A program made the position numbers and the translations under genes. From CAYRYU01 sp964428355 (lineage in GTDB: Bacteria > Muiribacteriota > Ozemobacteria > Ozemobacterales > Ozemobacteraceae), in NCBI GenBank assembly GCA_964428355.1, contig CAYRYU010000068.1, positions 1 to 38,236 on the forward strand: a DNA stretch of 38,236 nt. The letters are read 5' to 3'. The notes beneath the pieces were generated by a model. The model was given only the letters and a program-made list of their open reading frames with translations. It did no database searches and was not told the DNA's origin. Of the stretch, positions 15,528 to 23,114 are shown in pieces (within the stretch, counting starts at the first letter, position 1; every line of letters begins with the position of its first letter).

Positions 15528-18426
15528 CGGCAGGACACATGAAGTTCTCACCGACTGGAGAAGTCGCCTGGAAAGTGTGGCGATCACGGCTCTCATCCCG
15601 CTCCTCCCGCTGCTCCTAATCGGGTTCGGCCTTGACCTTCACTGGAAATCCCTGCTTGCGTCATCCCGGGTAGCCCAGGCGAAATCGCTTGAGGACCAAT
15701 CGAACAGGCTTTTCCCGGTGAAATCCTCCCTCGAAAGGATCTCGGAGTCGTTAAACGCGTTTGGGATCAACTTTCCCGAAGGGGCTTCAGGCCTTGCTGC
15801 CGCAAGAAACATCGCGGACCGCTACCGGAAGGCATACCCGGGTGTTTTCGAGTTCGTCCTGTTCGATGAAAGGAACCGGTTCGAAGCCGAAGGCTCCGAC
15901 CTGAAAGAGTTTCACCATCTCTTCGACACCTTGGGCGGTGATTTTGCCGCCCTGATGGAAAACGAATCCGCCCCATTTCTCGCTCGCCAGGAGAAGTACC
16001 GGCCCTTTCTGGGGAGGTTTTTCCACCCGCATGGCCGGAGACTCAAGCGGGGGGCATTGTCACCGGCAAGTTTCGGACCCCGGCGCGCATTTTTCACCTG
16101 CAGCCGCCTTCCGGGAAGGGCATGGTTCCTTGTCTGGATCTCCATCACCCCCCGGATCGAGGAGATCGGTTTCCGGCTCCATATGGACTCCCCGGGTTTC
16201 TCGAAGCCCCCGGGCATCCAAAACATCGTGGATCTCGACCGGCCTCCGGAAACCTGGGGGGAAGCTTTCGGGGATGGGAGCAAGGTTTTTCCCCAAGCGC
16301 TCCTCCGGATGGGAGTCAACTTCCATAGGGCTGAGAGCGTCGGGGGATACCTTTGGGCGCAGATTCCGGTGGGACCTCGAAAACGCCTGGTGTTCTGCGC
16401 TCCCGATGAAGCCGAAAAGGACTTTGGTGCCTCCCGGGCAATAATGAACCGGGTCTTTCTGGGAGCCTGGGGAGCCTGCTTTCTTCTCGGGTTGTTTCTC
16501 CGTGGCAGGTTGCGGGTGATGCGCCTAAAAGACCGCCTTCTGATGGTATTCGGCTTCACGACCCTCCTTCCGCTCCTCCTCCTCGGTCTCTGTTCTCAGG
16601 GGCTTTTGGAAGAACACCGCCGGATCCTCGGAAGAAACCTCCAGAACAGGCAGGAAGAGGTTCTGCAGGAGTTCCATCGCCGGCCCTTCGATTTCCTTAC
16701 CAGGTTGGAATGCACGGCTCGGGTTTTCTTCTCCCGCATTCTCCCCCAAGAGACACAGGCGGCAATCGAACAGGCAAAAAGAGGGCTTCGTCGGATCCAG
16801 GAGATCTTGCCGGCTGATTTCTGCTGCCTGTTCGACGAGAAGGCCCGGATCGTCTTCCAGGAATCGAGCGCTTCCAAGGGCATAGTTGAGAGTTTCATCA
16901 AGTTCGTCAGGCCTATAGTCAAGATCCAGATCGCCCTCGAGAACGGAGACCGTGTGGGCCCCGAGGATGAAGCCCAGGAACAGTTTTTCAAAGCCTCCCT
17001 GGAATCGCTCGTTCAGGATACCGACCAGTTTACCGCCTCCTTCATGAGCAGCCGGGACTCGCTGACCCGCCTCCGGGCGGGGTACAATGTGATGGCTCTT
17101 CTCATGCACAGATTGAAGGATTCAAACGGTCGCACCAGGTTCGTGGCGATGCATGGCTGGGGAAACCGCACGCTATGGGAAATTCCCCGGCTGTGCCAGG
17201 AGGCCTTTCCCCGTGGTGAATTCGACCCCAAGGTGGTCGGTTTCTTGGGTGTGGGTTCGTTCTGCGAGGCATTGCCGGGAATGGAGTCGCTCGGTCATTA
17301 CCTGAACCTGGTCGAAGCGCAAACTCAGGTTTTGCGTCAAATCGTGTCCATGGGCTCCCAGGATTGGTTCCTTACAGGGGTCTCCGGATCCCCGGAGTTT
17401 CCCAAACCTGCACTGGCGATCTCTCCGGTGGGCTTCCTCGATGGAAGCCTTCGCTCCCTCCGTTCCAGGTTGGGGATTTTCGGCCTTTTCCTCGTCGGCA
17501 TTGGATTTGCCGTCGGGTTCTTCATTTCCCGGAGGCTGTTGGAACCTGTCGGGCTTTTCCGGGAAGGATTGGAGGCCGTCAAGGAACGGAAGTTCCGTCA
17601 CAGGGTTCCGGTTCTTGGAAGCGATGAATGGGGGCAACTGACCCTGGCTTTCAATGAAATGATGGAAGGACTCGCCGATCTCGAGGTGGGAAGGATTGTC
17701 CAGGAGACATTCTTTCCGAAGAAGGCCCTGACGGCGGGAGGTTGGGAGGTTTTCGGAAACTCCGTTACCGCCCGGCAGATGGGCGGAGACTATTTCGACT
17801 ACATTCCCATGAAGGGAAGCCGGATACTGGTCGTCCTGGCCGAGGTCGCGGGAACGGGGGTGGCAGCTTCACTGGTGGTGGCGATGCTAAAAGCAACTGT
17901 CGGTCATCCGACCAGACCCGAAAACCCCGGTGGGATCATGGAGAATCTCGACGATTGCCTCTCACGTACTGCAGGGCGATACCGGATGAGTTGCTTCGTC
18001 GGGGTCTTCGACCCTGCCGAAAGACGGTTTGCTTTTTCTAGGATGGGCGAAAATCACACGTTCGTTGTAGGTGTGAAAAATGCACGTCAGCTGAAGGGAG
18101 AGGCTCCTGCAGGTGCAACCAAGGATAGTGAACGTTTTCCTGAGGATTCAATCGTTCTTGGAGCGGGGGAATCCATTTTTCTCTTTTCCAGGGCGGTAAT
18201 GAAAACCCGGGCCTCGGAACCTCGGGAAAGGTCTTTGGAGGAGCTTTCGGAAACCCTGGCGGGGTTGGGCAGGGAAACCGCGGAAGGCACGGAAAAAGCA
18301 GTCCGGGAATGGAAATCCAGACTTGTTTCAGGTTCCGGGACCAAGTCCAGAGATGGCCTCGGTTCGCCCTCCCAGAATGAAGGTACCATCTTGATCCTTC
18401 AGGAATCCCCTGGACCCAGACCTTGA
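15520..18426 (+). CDS. Receptor B: HAMP - degenerate PP2C (pseudophosphatase)
   Basis: 968 aa with the same layout as receptor A: TM1 about 20-40, extracytoplasmic domain 1, TM2 about 311-328, TM3 about 341-360 (TLLPLL), extracytoplasmic domain 2, TM4 about 650-670, HAMP about 668-720 and the same linker helix (LEVGRIVQETFFPKKAL). The phosphatase-like domain keeps GGDYFDY (D757) but the other ligands are gone: GDVSGHG is AEVAGTG (E775), YTDG is FSRA (R891) and the final DD is EG (954-955). Catalysis is unlikely; a regulatory partner of receptor A is inferred. ATG 15520 has GGAG 7 nt upstream inside the end of receptor A, so it is translationally coupled. Confidence 0.85.
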   Translation: MDSGRTHEVLTDWRSRLESVAITALIPLLPLLLIGFGLDLHWKSLLASSRVAQAKSLEDQSNRLFPVKSSLERISESLNAFGINFPEGASGLAAARNIADRYRKAYPGVFEFVLFDERNRFEAEGSDLKEFHHLFDTLGGDFAALMENESAPFLARQEKYRPFLGRFFHPHGRRLKRGALSPASFGPRRAFFTCSRLPGRAWFLVWISITPRIEEIGFRLHMDSPGFSKPPGIQNIVDLDRPPETWGEAFGDGSKVFPQALLRMGVNFHRAESVGGYLWAQIPVGPRKRLVFCAPDEAEKDFGASRAIMNRVFLGAWGACFLLGLFLRGRLRVMRLKDRLLMVFGFTTLLPLLLLGLCSQGLLEEHRRILGRNLQNRQEEVLQEFHRRPFDFLTRLECTARVFFSRILPQETQAAIEQAKRGLRRIQEILPADFCCLFDEKARIVFQESSASKGIVESFIKFVRPIVKIQIALENGDRVGPEDEAQEQFFKASLESLVQDTDQFTASFMSSRDSLTRLRAGYNVMALLMHRLKDSNGRTRFVAMHGWGNRTLWEIPRLCQEAFPRGEFDPKVVGFLGVGSFCEALPGMESLGHYLNLVEAQTQVLRQIVSMGSQDWFLTGVSGSPEFPKPALAISPVGFLDGSLRSLRSRLGIFGLFLVGIGFAVGFFISRRLLEPVGLFREGLEAVKERKFRHRVPVLGSDEWGQLTLAFNEMMEGLADLEVGRIVQETFFPKKALTAGGWEVFGNSVTARQMGGDYFDYIPMKGSRILVVLAEVAGTGVAASLVVAMLKATVGHPTRPENPGGIMENLDDCLSRTAGRYRMSCFVGVFDPAERRFAFSRMGENHTFVVGVKNARQLKGEAPAGATKDSERFPEDSIVLGAGESIFLFSRAVMKTRASEPRERSLEELSETLAGLGRETAEGTEKAVREWKSRLVSGSGTKSRDGLGSPSQNEGTILILQESPGPRP

Positions 18427-18448
18427 CGGAAAATGACTGACGAGGAAT

Positions 18449-18539
18449 GCCACAGAGCCACCGAGACACGGAGATGGAACGGGATGGAGGAAACTTTGGA
18501 ATCCCCGTTTCGCCTCTGTGCCTCAGCGCCTCGGTGGCA
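18449..18539. repeat. Imperfect intergenic palindrome (CCACAGAG family)
   Basis: The left arm at 18449-18473 (GCCACAGAGCCACCGAGACA...) and the right arm at 18512-18539 (...CTCTGTGCCTCAGCGCC...GGTGGCA) are imperfect reverse complements. Related arms occur at 22819 and 23059-23084. Lies downstream of receptor B and may end its transcript. Confidence 0.6.
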
Positions 18540-18587
18540 GTTCCATCAGAAAATCTGCCCAGAGCTCCAAAAAACTTCCAAAAATTC

Positions 18588-18617
18588 TGTTACGAAAGAA
18601 CCCCGCACCCCGTAACT
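18588..18617 (+). promoter_or_regulatory. ECF-type promoter / inverted repeat, copy 2
   Basis: TGTTACG (18588-18594), 15 nt, CCGTAACT (18610-18617), 45 nt before ATG 18663. Blocks, spacer length and distance are identical to copy 1 at 8868-8897 while the spacer sequence differs, so the blocks are what is conserved. Confidence 0.7.
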
Positions 18618-18662
18618 GGGTCGAAGCACGATCAACCAACAGATGAAAAGGAGGAAGTTGAA

Positions 18663-19064
18663 ATGAAACGGAACAAGAATGTCGGATGGTTTCGGGGTTC
18701 GGTCGCTGTTCTCCTGCTCGTGGCGATGGCCTTCTCGCTCTCCGGATGCGGACGCGGCCCCGGCCCCGGCCCCCGCGGAATCCTGGGGATCCTCGGGATT
18801 CTCGGAATCATCATTCCCATAATCATCGGAATCAACAATAACAACAACAACGACGATGCCACCACTGCTTCCGACACTGCCACCGTTGCGAGCGATACCG
18901 CAGACGTGGCTTCCGACACTGCCACCGTTGCGAGCGATACCGCAGACGTTGCTTCCGACACCGCCACGGTTGCCAGCGATACCGCTACCGTTGCCACCGA
19001 CACCGCAGACGTGGCTTCCGATACCGCTTCGACCTCTGAAATAATCGATTCCAGCGCCGAGTAG
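18663..19064 (+). CDS. Heptad-repeat lipoprotein
   Basis: 133 aa. The signal peptide ends in lipobox LSGC (Cys29). A Gly/Pro stretch (GRGPGPGP), a hydrophobic ILGILGILGIIIPIIIG segment and an Asn/Asp linker follow; then residues about 69-125 are eight 7-residue repeats of the form ASDTA(T/D)V. At DNA level the period is 42 nt from 18867 (near-identical copies at 18867, 18909 and 18951). Such repeats resemble the coiled-coil stalks of trimeric adhesins and of Lpp. It ends IIDSSAE, like the Asp-rich lipoprotein's IDGSAE. ATG has AAGGAGG upstream. Driven by ECF-like copy 2 and followed by an anti-sigma gene. Confidence 0.85.
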   Translation: MKRNKNVGWFRGSVAVLLLVAMAFSLSGCGRGPGPGPRGILGILGILGIIIPIIIGINNNNNNDDATTASDTATVASDTADVASDTATVASDTADVASDTATVASDTATVATDTADVASDTASTSEIIDSSAE

Positions 19065-19076
19065 AAAAGCAGATTT

Positions 19077-19112
19077 GGCGGCCGCTCCGGTTCAAGATGC
19101 GGACCGGCCGCC
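19077..19112 (+). promoter_or_regulatory. Intercistronic hairpin
   Basis: GGCGGCCG (19077-19084) pairs with CGGCCGCC (19105-19112), with an inner CCG/CGG. No T-run follows. It sits between the lipoprotein stop and the anti-sigma ribosome site (AAGGAGG 19124-19130), so it may dampen read-through or stabilise the upstream mRNA. Confidence 0.5.
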
Positions 19113-19136
19113 CCCCCGGATAAAAGGAGGGGAACC

Positions 19137-19667
19137 ATGAAACCGGAAACGAGTTGTGAAGCTTTCCTGGACGAGATCCTGAGCGGCCGCCCACCCGCGG
19201 CGGAGCTTGCTGCCCATCTCGAGAAGTGCCCCGCCTGCCGGGAAACTGCCCAGACTGTTGGAGCGCTCAAAGCACGCGGGGGTGTGTACCCCCAGAGCCT
19301 GCTTGGACCCCTCGAAAACCGGATCATGGAAAACTGCCTGCCCCCCTCCGCCGGACCCTCCGCCGGGTGGGCCATCCCCAAGGTCATCGCCAGGTCCGCG
19401 GCCGTAGTTCTTCTTGCCGTCGGCATCGGATCCGGGGTCTACCTTTCGAGGAGCCGGCCTTCTTCGGATAACGGCAAGGATTCCAAGCCCCCTGCCGTGA
19501 TCATCGAAAGCACCCCCGCCGTTTCGCCCAGCAAGGCTCCTGAAGGAACCGTTGAAGGGAACTCCGCCTCGGCCACCGTGGTCGCGGAACCCGAAAACCA
19601 GGCTTCTTCCGTTCCGAATGCAAGCGGGTCCCTCCTGCCAGGCGATCAGGAGTTTCCACAAGATTGA
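19137..19667 (+). CDS. ZAS-type transmembrane anti-sigma factor
   Basis: 176 aa. The N-terminal cytoplasmic domain has the HxxxCxxC zinc motif (H27, C31, C34; ELAAHLEKCPAC) plus Cys7, the signature of zinc-finger anti-sigma factors that hold an ECF sigma factor inactive. One TM helix spans about 84-103; the remaining ~70 aa are extracytoplasmic, Ser/Pro/Ala-rich and unstructured-looking. AAGGAGG precedes ATG 19137. No ECF sigma gene is adjacent, so its partner is elsewhere; the ECF-like promoters before 8943 and 18663 are plausible targets of the pathway. Followed by a strong terminator. Confidence 0.8.
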   Translation: MKPETSCEAFLDEILSGRPPAAELAAHLEKCPACRETAQTVGALKARGGVYPQSLLGPLENRIMENCLPPSAGPSAGWAIPKVIARSAAVVLLAVGIGSGVYLSRSRPSSDNGKDSKPPAVIIESTPAVSPSKAPEGTVEGNSASATVVAEPENQASSVPNASGSLLPGDQEFPQD

Positions 19668-19705
19668 AGTCGTTCCCCCCCCTCCTGGTTCGCGGAGCCC
19701 CCAAA

Positions 19706-19734
19706 GACCGCCCCCACCGGGGCGGTTTTCTTTT
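19706..19734 (+). terminator. Rho-independent terminator
   Basis: CCGCCCC (19708-19714), 4-nt loop, GGGGCGG (19719-19725), then TTTTCTTTT. Ends the lipoprotein/anti-sigma unit. Confidence 0.85.
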
Positions 19735-19740
19735 CGGCGG

Positions 19741-19769
19741 TTGTGGGGTGTTCGCGGGTGGGGTATATT
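19741..19769 (+). promoter_or_regulatory. Candidate promoter for the propeller gene
   Basis: TTGTGG, 17-nt spacer, TATATT, directly after the terminator and about 45 nt before ATG 19815. Confidence 0.45.
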
Positions 19770-19814
19770 GAAAAGATCGCTCTGTTCTGAAGCTTCGGAG
19801 GGGAAGAAGGGATC

Positions 19815-21584
19815 ATGAAGAGAAGATCGGTTGTTGCAGTCGTTTTGTTCGTGTCGGTGTTGCTGGCCTTTGAGCCGGTCTGGGGATGCAACATCTTCGC
19901 GATCGGGAAGAAACTTTTTTCGACCGACAACGGGTTTCCCGACGACTGGATCACGAGCATCGTTCCATCGAAGGACGGCCACCTCTACATAGGTCTGAAG
20001 GACAACGGGGTGGTCATACTCAAGGACGACCAGATCATCGCCAGCACTTGCAAGGTGATTCGGAAAGGGATCGAGGATAGCCTTCCCGAGGAGCGGGTGA
20101 AATGCCTTGCCCTCGACGATTCAGAGAAGGATCTCTGGGTTGGAACGGTCGGGGGGTTGTTCCTCCACGATCCGATAACTCTCGACATGAGAATGGAGTA
20201 TCAGGGCGGCAAGGCCTTTGCGGATAATATCATCCAGTCCCTGGCGGTCGGCCCTGAGGGTGTTGCCCTGGGTACGACCAAGGGGGTCGCCTTGAGCTCC
20301 TACAACTGGAACTTCCTGACCGACAGGGACGGTCTTCCCTCGCTCACGGTGAACTCGGTCGAATTCAACGCCGAAGGTCGTCTGGGCGCGGGACTTTCCG
20401 AAGGGATGGCGGTCCTGAAGGATGGAAAGTTCCTTCGGGCGGGCCTGGAGGGGCAATGGGTGACGAGCCTTCAGAAGGATTCCCCCAACCTCAAGATGAT
20501 CGACGAAAACCTTCGTGATTGCATAAGGAGAACCTTCGAGCGACTTCTCGGGATCCTTTCCGATGAGGCACTCAACCCCTCCCAGGCCCCGTTCGCTCCG
20601 CCAGATGTCGAACCGCCCCCTTCGATGGCGGTCGAGAATGCCACATGGACGCAGGAGATCAAGGACTATCTCGAGATCCTGAACGGGCAGGGAACGACCG
20701 ACGGTTTCTATGCGGGAACGAACGACGGGGTGTACCATGCCGGGCAACTCGGAACCCCGCCGGAAAAGATCATCGAGGGATGGACGAACTGCCTGTCGGC
20801 CGACCCGGTTGGAAACCTGTATGCCGGCCAGCGCGGTTTGAAGATAGTTCCCAGGGTTGCTTTGCTGAACCTGCTCGAGGAAATGCACGTTGCCCGGGAG
20901 ATGCGCAACGAAGCGATCAAGCTGCTTCTAAGGAAAAAGACCGACGCCACGAAAACGATGAAGCTCGATCCCGTGACCGGCCAGATCGTCGAGGAAAAGT
21001 ATGCCTCCGAAACCGATTCGGTCACGGTTATCACCATCGCTTCATCCTCCAGACTCGATCCCATGAATGCCACCGAATCCGAACTCGAGAAGCCCCCGGA
21101 GGTTTCCGACCAGGAATGGAATCGGGTGATGGAGAAGATCTCGAAGGCCGAGATCACCACCCTGGTCGTGACGAAGAACGGGGAGTTCTGGGTCGGAACC
21201 GGTGGGGCCGGCCTTTTCCGGTTCCGGCCATTCGTCGTGAACGTCGAGGTCCTGGGAGCAATCATTGCGGGAATGAAGGTGGAGTTCCGGGACGGGTTCT
21301 TCCCGATAAAGGCCAAGCAACCGGAGCTGGACCCCGAGGTGAAGGCGCTGGCTGCGAGGGCACTGGGCTCCTTTCACACGCGGGAACCCTTCAAATACTG
21401 GATCGGTCGCTGGAGCCAGCTCGAGCAAACCGACCAGGAAATGTTTCTCAAATGCCTGGTGAAATATCTCGATTCCATGCACTTCCAAAAGTACCTTCCG
21501 CTCTTTTTCTATGATCCCTTCATGACTCTGCCGATCGGAATGGCTTCACCGACAAAGGAATTGGAGCCTCCGAAAACCGAATGA
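19815..21584 (+). CDS. Exported beta-propeller protein (Reg_prop-like repeats)
   Basis: 589 aa. The signal peptide ends near VWGC; the Cys is not in a good lipobox because Trp is at -2. Several blade-like repeats of two-component-regulator-propeller type are visible: NGFPDDWITSIVPSKDG then LYIGLKDNGVVIL; DLWVGTVGGLFLHD; GLPSLTVNSVEFNAEG; and, after an inserted helical stretch (about 220-450), GEFWVGTGGAGLFRF. In hybrid sensors such blades form periplasmic ligand-binding propellers; here no kinase follows, so a stand-alone periplasmic sensor or scaffold is inferred. Start ATG 19815 follows AGAAGG. Confidence 0.7.
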   Translation: MKRRSVVAVVLFVSVLLAFEPVWGCNIFAIGKKLFSTDNGFPDDWITSIVPSKDGHLYIGLKDNGVVILKDDQIIASTCKVIRKGIEDSLPEERVKCLALDDSEKDLWVGTVGGLFLHDPITLDMRMEYQGGKAFADNIIQSLAVGPEGVALGTTKGVALSSYNWNFLTDRDGLPSLTVNSVEFNAEGRLGAGLSEGMAVLKDGKFLRAGLEGQWVTSLQKDSPNLKMIDENLRDCIRRTFERLLGILSDEALNPSQAPFAPPDVEPPPSMAVENATWTQEIKDYLEILNGQGTTDGFYAGTNDGVYHAGQLGTPPEKIIEGWTNCLSADPVGNLYAGQRGLKIVPRVALLNLLEEMHVAREMRNEAIKLLLRKKTDATKTMKLDPVTGQIVEEKYASETDSVTVITIASSSRLDPMNATESELEKPPEVSDQEWNRVMEKISKAEITTLVVTKNGEFWVGTGGAGLFRFRPFVVNVEVLGAIIAGMKVEFRDGFFPIKAKQPELDPEVKALAARALGSFHTREPFKYWIGRWSQLEQTDQEMFLKCLVKYLDSMHFQKYLPLFFYDPFMTLPIGMASPTKELEPPKTE

Positions 21585-21672
21585 AGGAGAGAGAAGGGGG
21601 ATTCCCGGAAAATTTCGTGGAAAGCGAAACTTTTCGCCGGGTCTCGGGTATTATTGGGAGGGGGAGCGGAAA

Positions 21673-22797
21673 ATGAAGACCAGATTGATCGTTTTCGTCC
21701 TTGGTGCCCTCGCGATTTCGTTCCTTTTCGGGCAGACCGCCTTCGGGGGTACGCCGTTTTCCGACGACGAGATAGTCCCCGCAAAGGCAGTCGCGGCGGA
21801 GCCGGAGAAATCGGCCGCGAAGGATTCCACTGAAACCCCGACTTCCCTGTTCAGGGCGCTTGGAAGCAAAGTGAAGGAAGGCTGGAGCTCCATCAAGAAG
21901 AAGGTTGCCGGATTCTTCGGCTCGATCGGGAGATACGCCCGACAGGCGGGCGATTTCATCAAGGAGGTGACCAACCTTCCCGCCTGGGTGAAGCAGGGTG
22001 ATCTTTCGAAAAAGAACGAAGCGAAACTCCTTTCCCTGGCAAAAGCGAAACCGGAGTTGGCATGGCCGGCGGGGGGCGACATGAAGGATGCCCGGAACGC
22101 TCACCGGACGAACACGGTTGAGGAGATGACCGAAGCCCTTGAAGGGAACTACAACTGGCTCGAATGCGATGTCCGGCTCGAGGGCCCCCTTCGTGACAAG
22201 ATTTCGATAGGGGGAAACCGGCGTCCGATAACGGCCCATGACTCCTTCCAAACGAACGGGATGCTGTTCGAGGACTGGGTGAAGATCGGAAAAGCCTCGG
22301 GGAGGGGGTTGAAGGTCGAGATCAAGACCGGGGGAGCCCTCGACCAGGTACTCGAAATCCTGAAGAAGGAAGGCATTTCGCAGGACAAGCTGATCCTGAA
22401 CATCGGGATCCCTGATCCGGGGCCCGCGAAGGGGGATTCCGACTCCGATCTTGCATCGAAACCCGTCGATGACGAACGGCTCAAAAAGATCCGGAAGGAT
22501 TTTCCCCGGGCAATCATCAACCTGAGCCCGGGAGCAAACGAGACCACTCCGGAAGGATATTACACCTCCCGTCAGGTTGAACAGATGATCAGATACTCCA
22601 AAGCGGCCGGAAAGCCGGTGATGTTTCCCCTGAAAGCCGAAATGGTCAGTCCCGAGATCGTAAAGGCCCTGAAACCCTACGGAAAAATCGCCATCTGGAA
22701 CGATCCCTCGACTTTCAACCCGGCCGATCCCGAGGCCGAGATCGCCCGGTTCCGCTCCTGGGGTGTCGATGGAATGATCGATATCCGCACCCAGTAG
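21673..22797 (+). CDS. Exported PLC-like (GDPD/FAM151-type) phosphodiesterase
   Basis: 374 aa with signal peptide (about 1-25) and a helical spacer to about residue 130. The C-terminal barrel has the landmark order of PLC-like phosphodiesterases: NAHRTNTVEEM (H144), WLECDV (E164, D166), PITAHDS (H189) and GLKVEIK (E216 region). That order matches glycerophosphodiesterases and the FAM151/menorin family. It would hydrolyse a phosphodiester outside the cytoplasm; the substrate is unknown. Start: GGAGGGGGAGCGG before ATG 21673, with a -10 (TATTAT, 21649-21654) just upstream. Confidence 0.7.
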   Translation: MKTRLIVFVLGALAISFLFGQTAFGGTPFSDDEIVPAKAVAAEPEKSAAKDSTETPTSLFRALGSKVKEGWSSIKKKVAGFFGSIGRYARQAGDFIKEVTNLPAWVKQGDLSKKNEAKLLSLAKAKPELAWPAGGDMKDARNAHRTNTVEEMTEALEGNYNWLECDVRLEGPLRDKISIGGNRRPITAHDSFQTNGMLFEDWVKIGKASGRGLKVEIKTGGALDQVLEILKKEGISQDKLILNIGIPDPGPAKGDSDSDLASKPVDDERLKKIRKDFPRAIINLSPGANETTPEGYYTSRQVEQMIRYSKAAGKPVMFPLKAEMVSPEIVKALKPYGKIAIWNDPSTFNPADPEAEIARFRSWGVDGMIDIRTQ

Positions 22798-23114
22798 GAA
22801 CAGGTCCCGCCCCGGGCTGCCACAGAGGCGCAGGGAACGTGCGAAAAGATCAACCGACGGAGGAAGGGAACGATAACGAAGAATTTTCGCCACGGATAAA
22901 CACGGATCAACACTGATTTTCCCAAAATCCAATCGGTGTCCATCCGTGAAAATCCGTGGCAAGACCATTCTTTGGCGATTTTTTCACGCATTCAGGGAAC
23001 CCGGAGAAAGCCGGGGGGGGCGGGAAAAAGGAAGAACGGGTGTCCGATTCATCCACAGCCTCTGTGGCTCTGTGTCTCCGTGGCAAACTCCGGGCAAGAA
23101 GCCCCGGCAAGCGG
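22798..23114. repeat. Nested palindromic intergenic repeats
   Basis: The 317-nt gap between convergent genes has no gene. The inner palindrome: 22889-22917 (GCCACGGATAAACACGGATC...) pairs with 22932-22960 (...CATCCGTGAAAATCCGTGGC), including ACACTGAT with ATCGGTGT. The outer arms: 22819-22835 (GCCACAGAGGCGCAGGG) and 23059-23084 (CCTCTGTGGCTCTGTG...CCGTGGC). Both are widespread environmental-genome intergenic families by style. Probable bidirectional terminator. Confidence 0.7.

Noticed and set aside
21520..22968. 482-codon minus-strand frame
   Set aside because: Shadow of the PLC-like phosphodiesterase, which has signal peptide, ribosome site and motifs.
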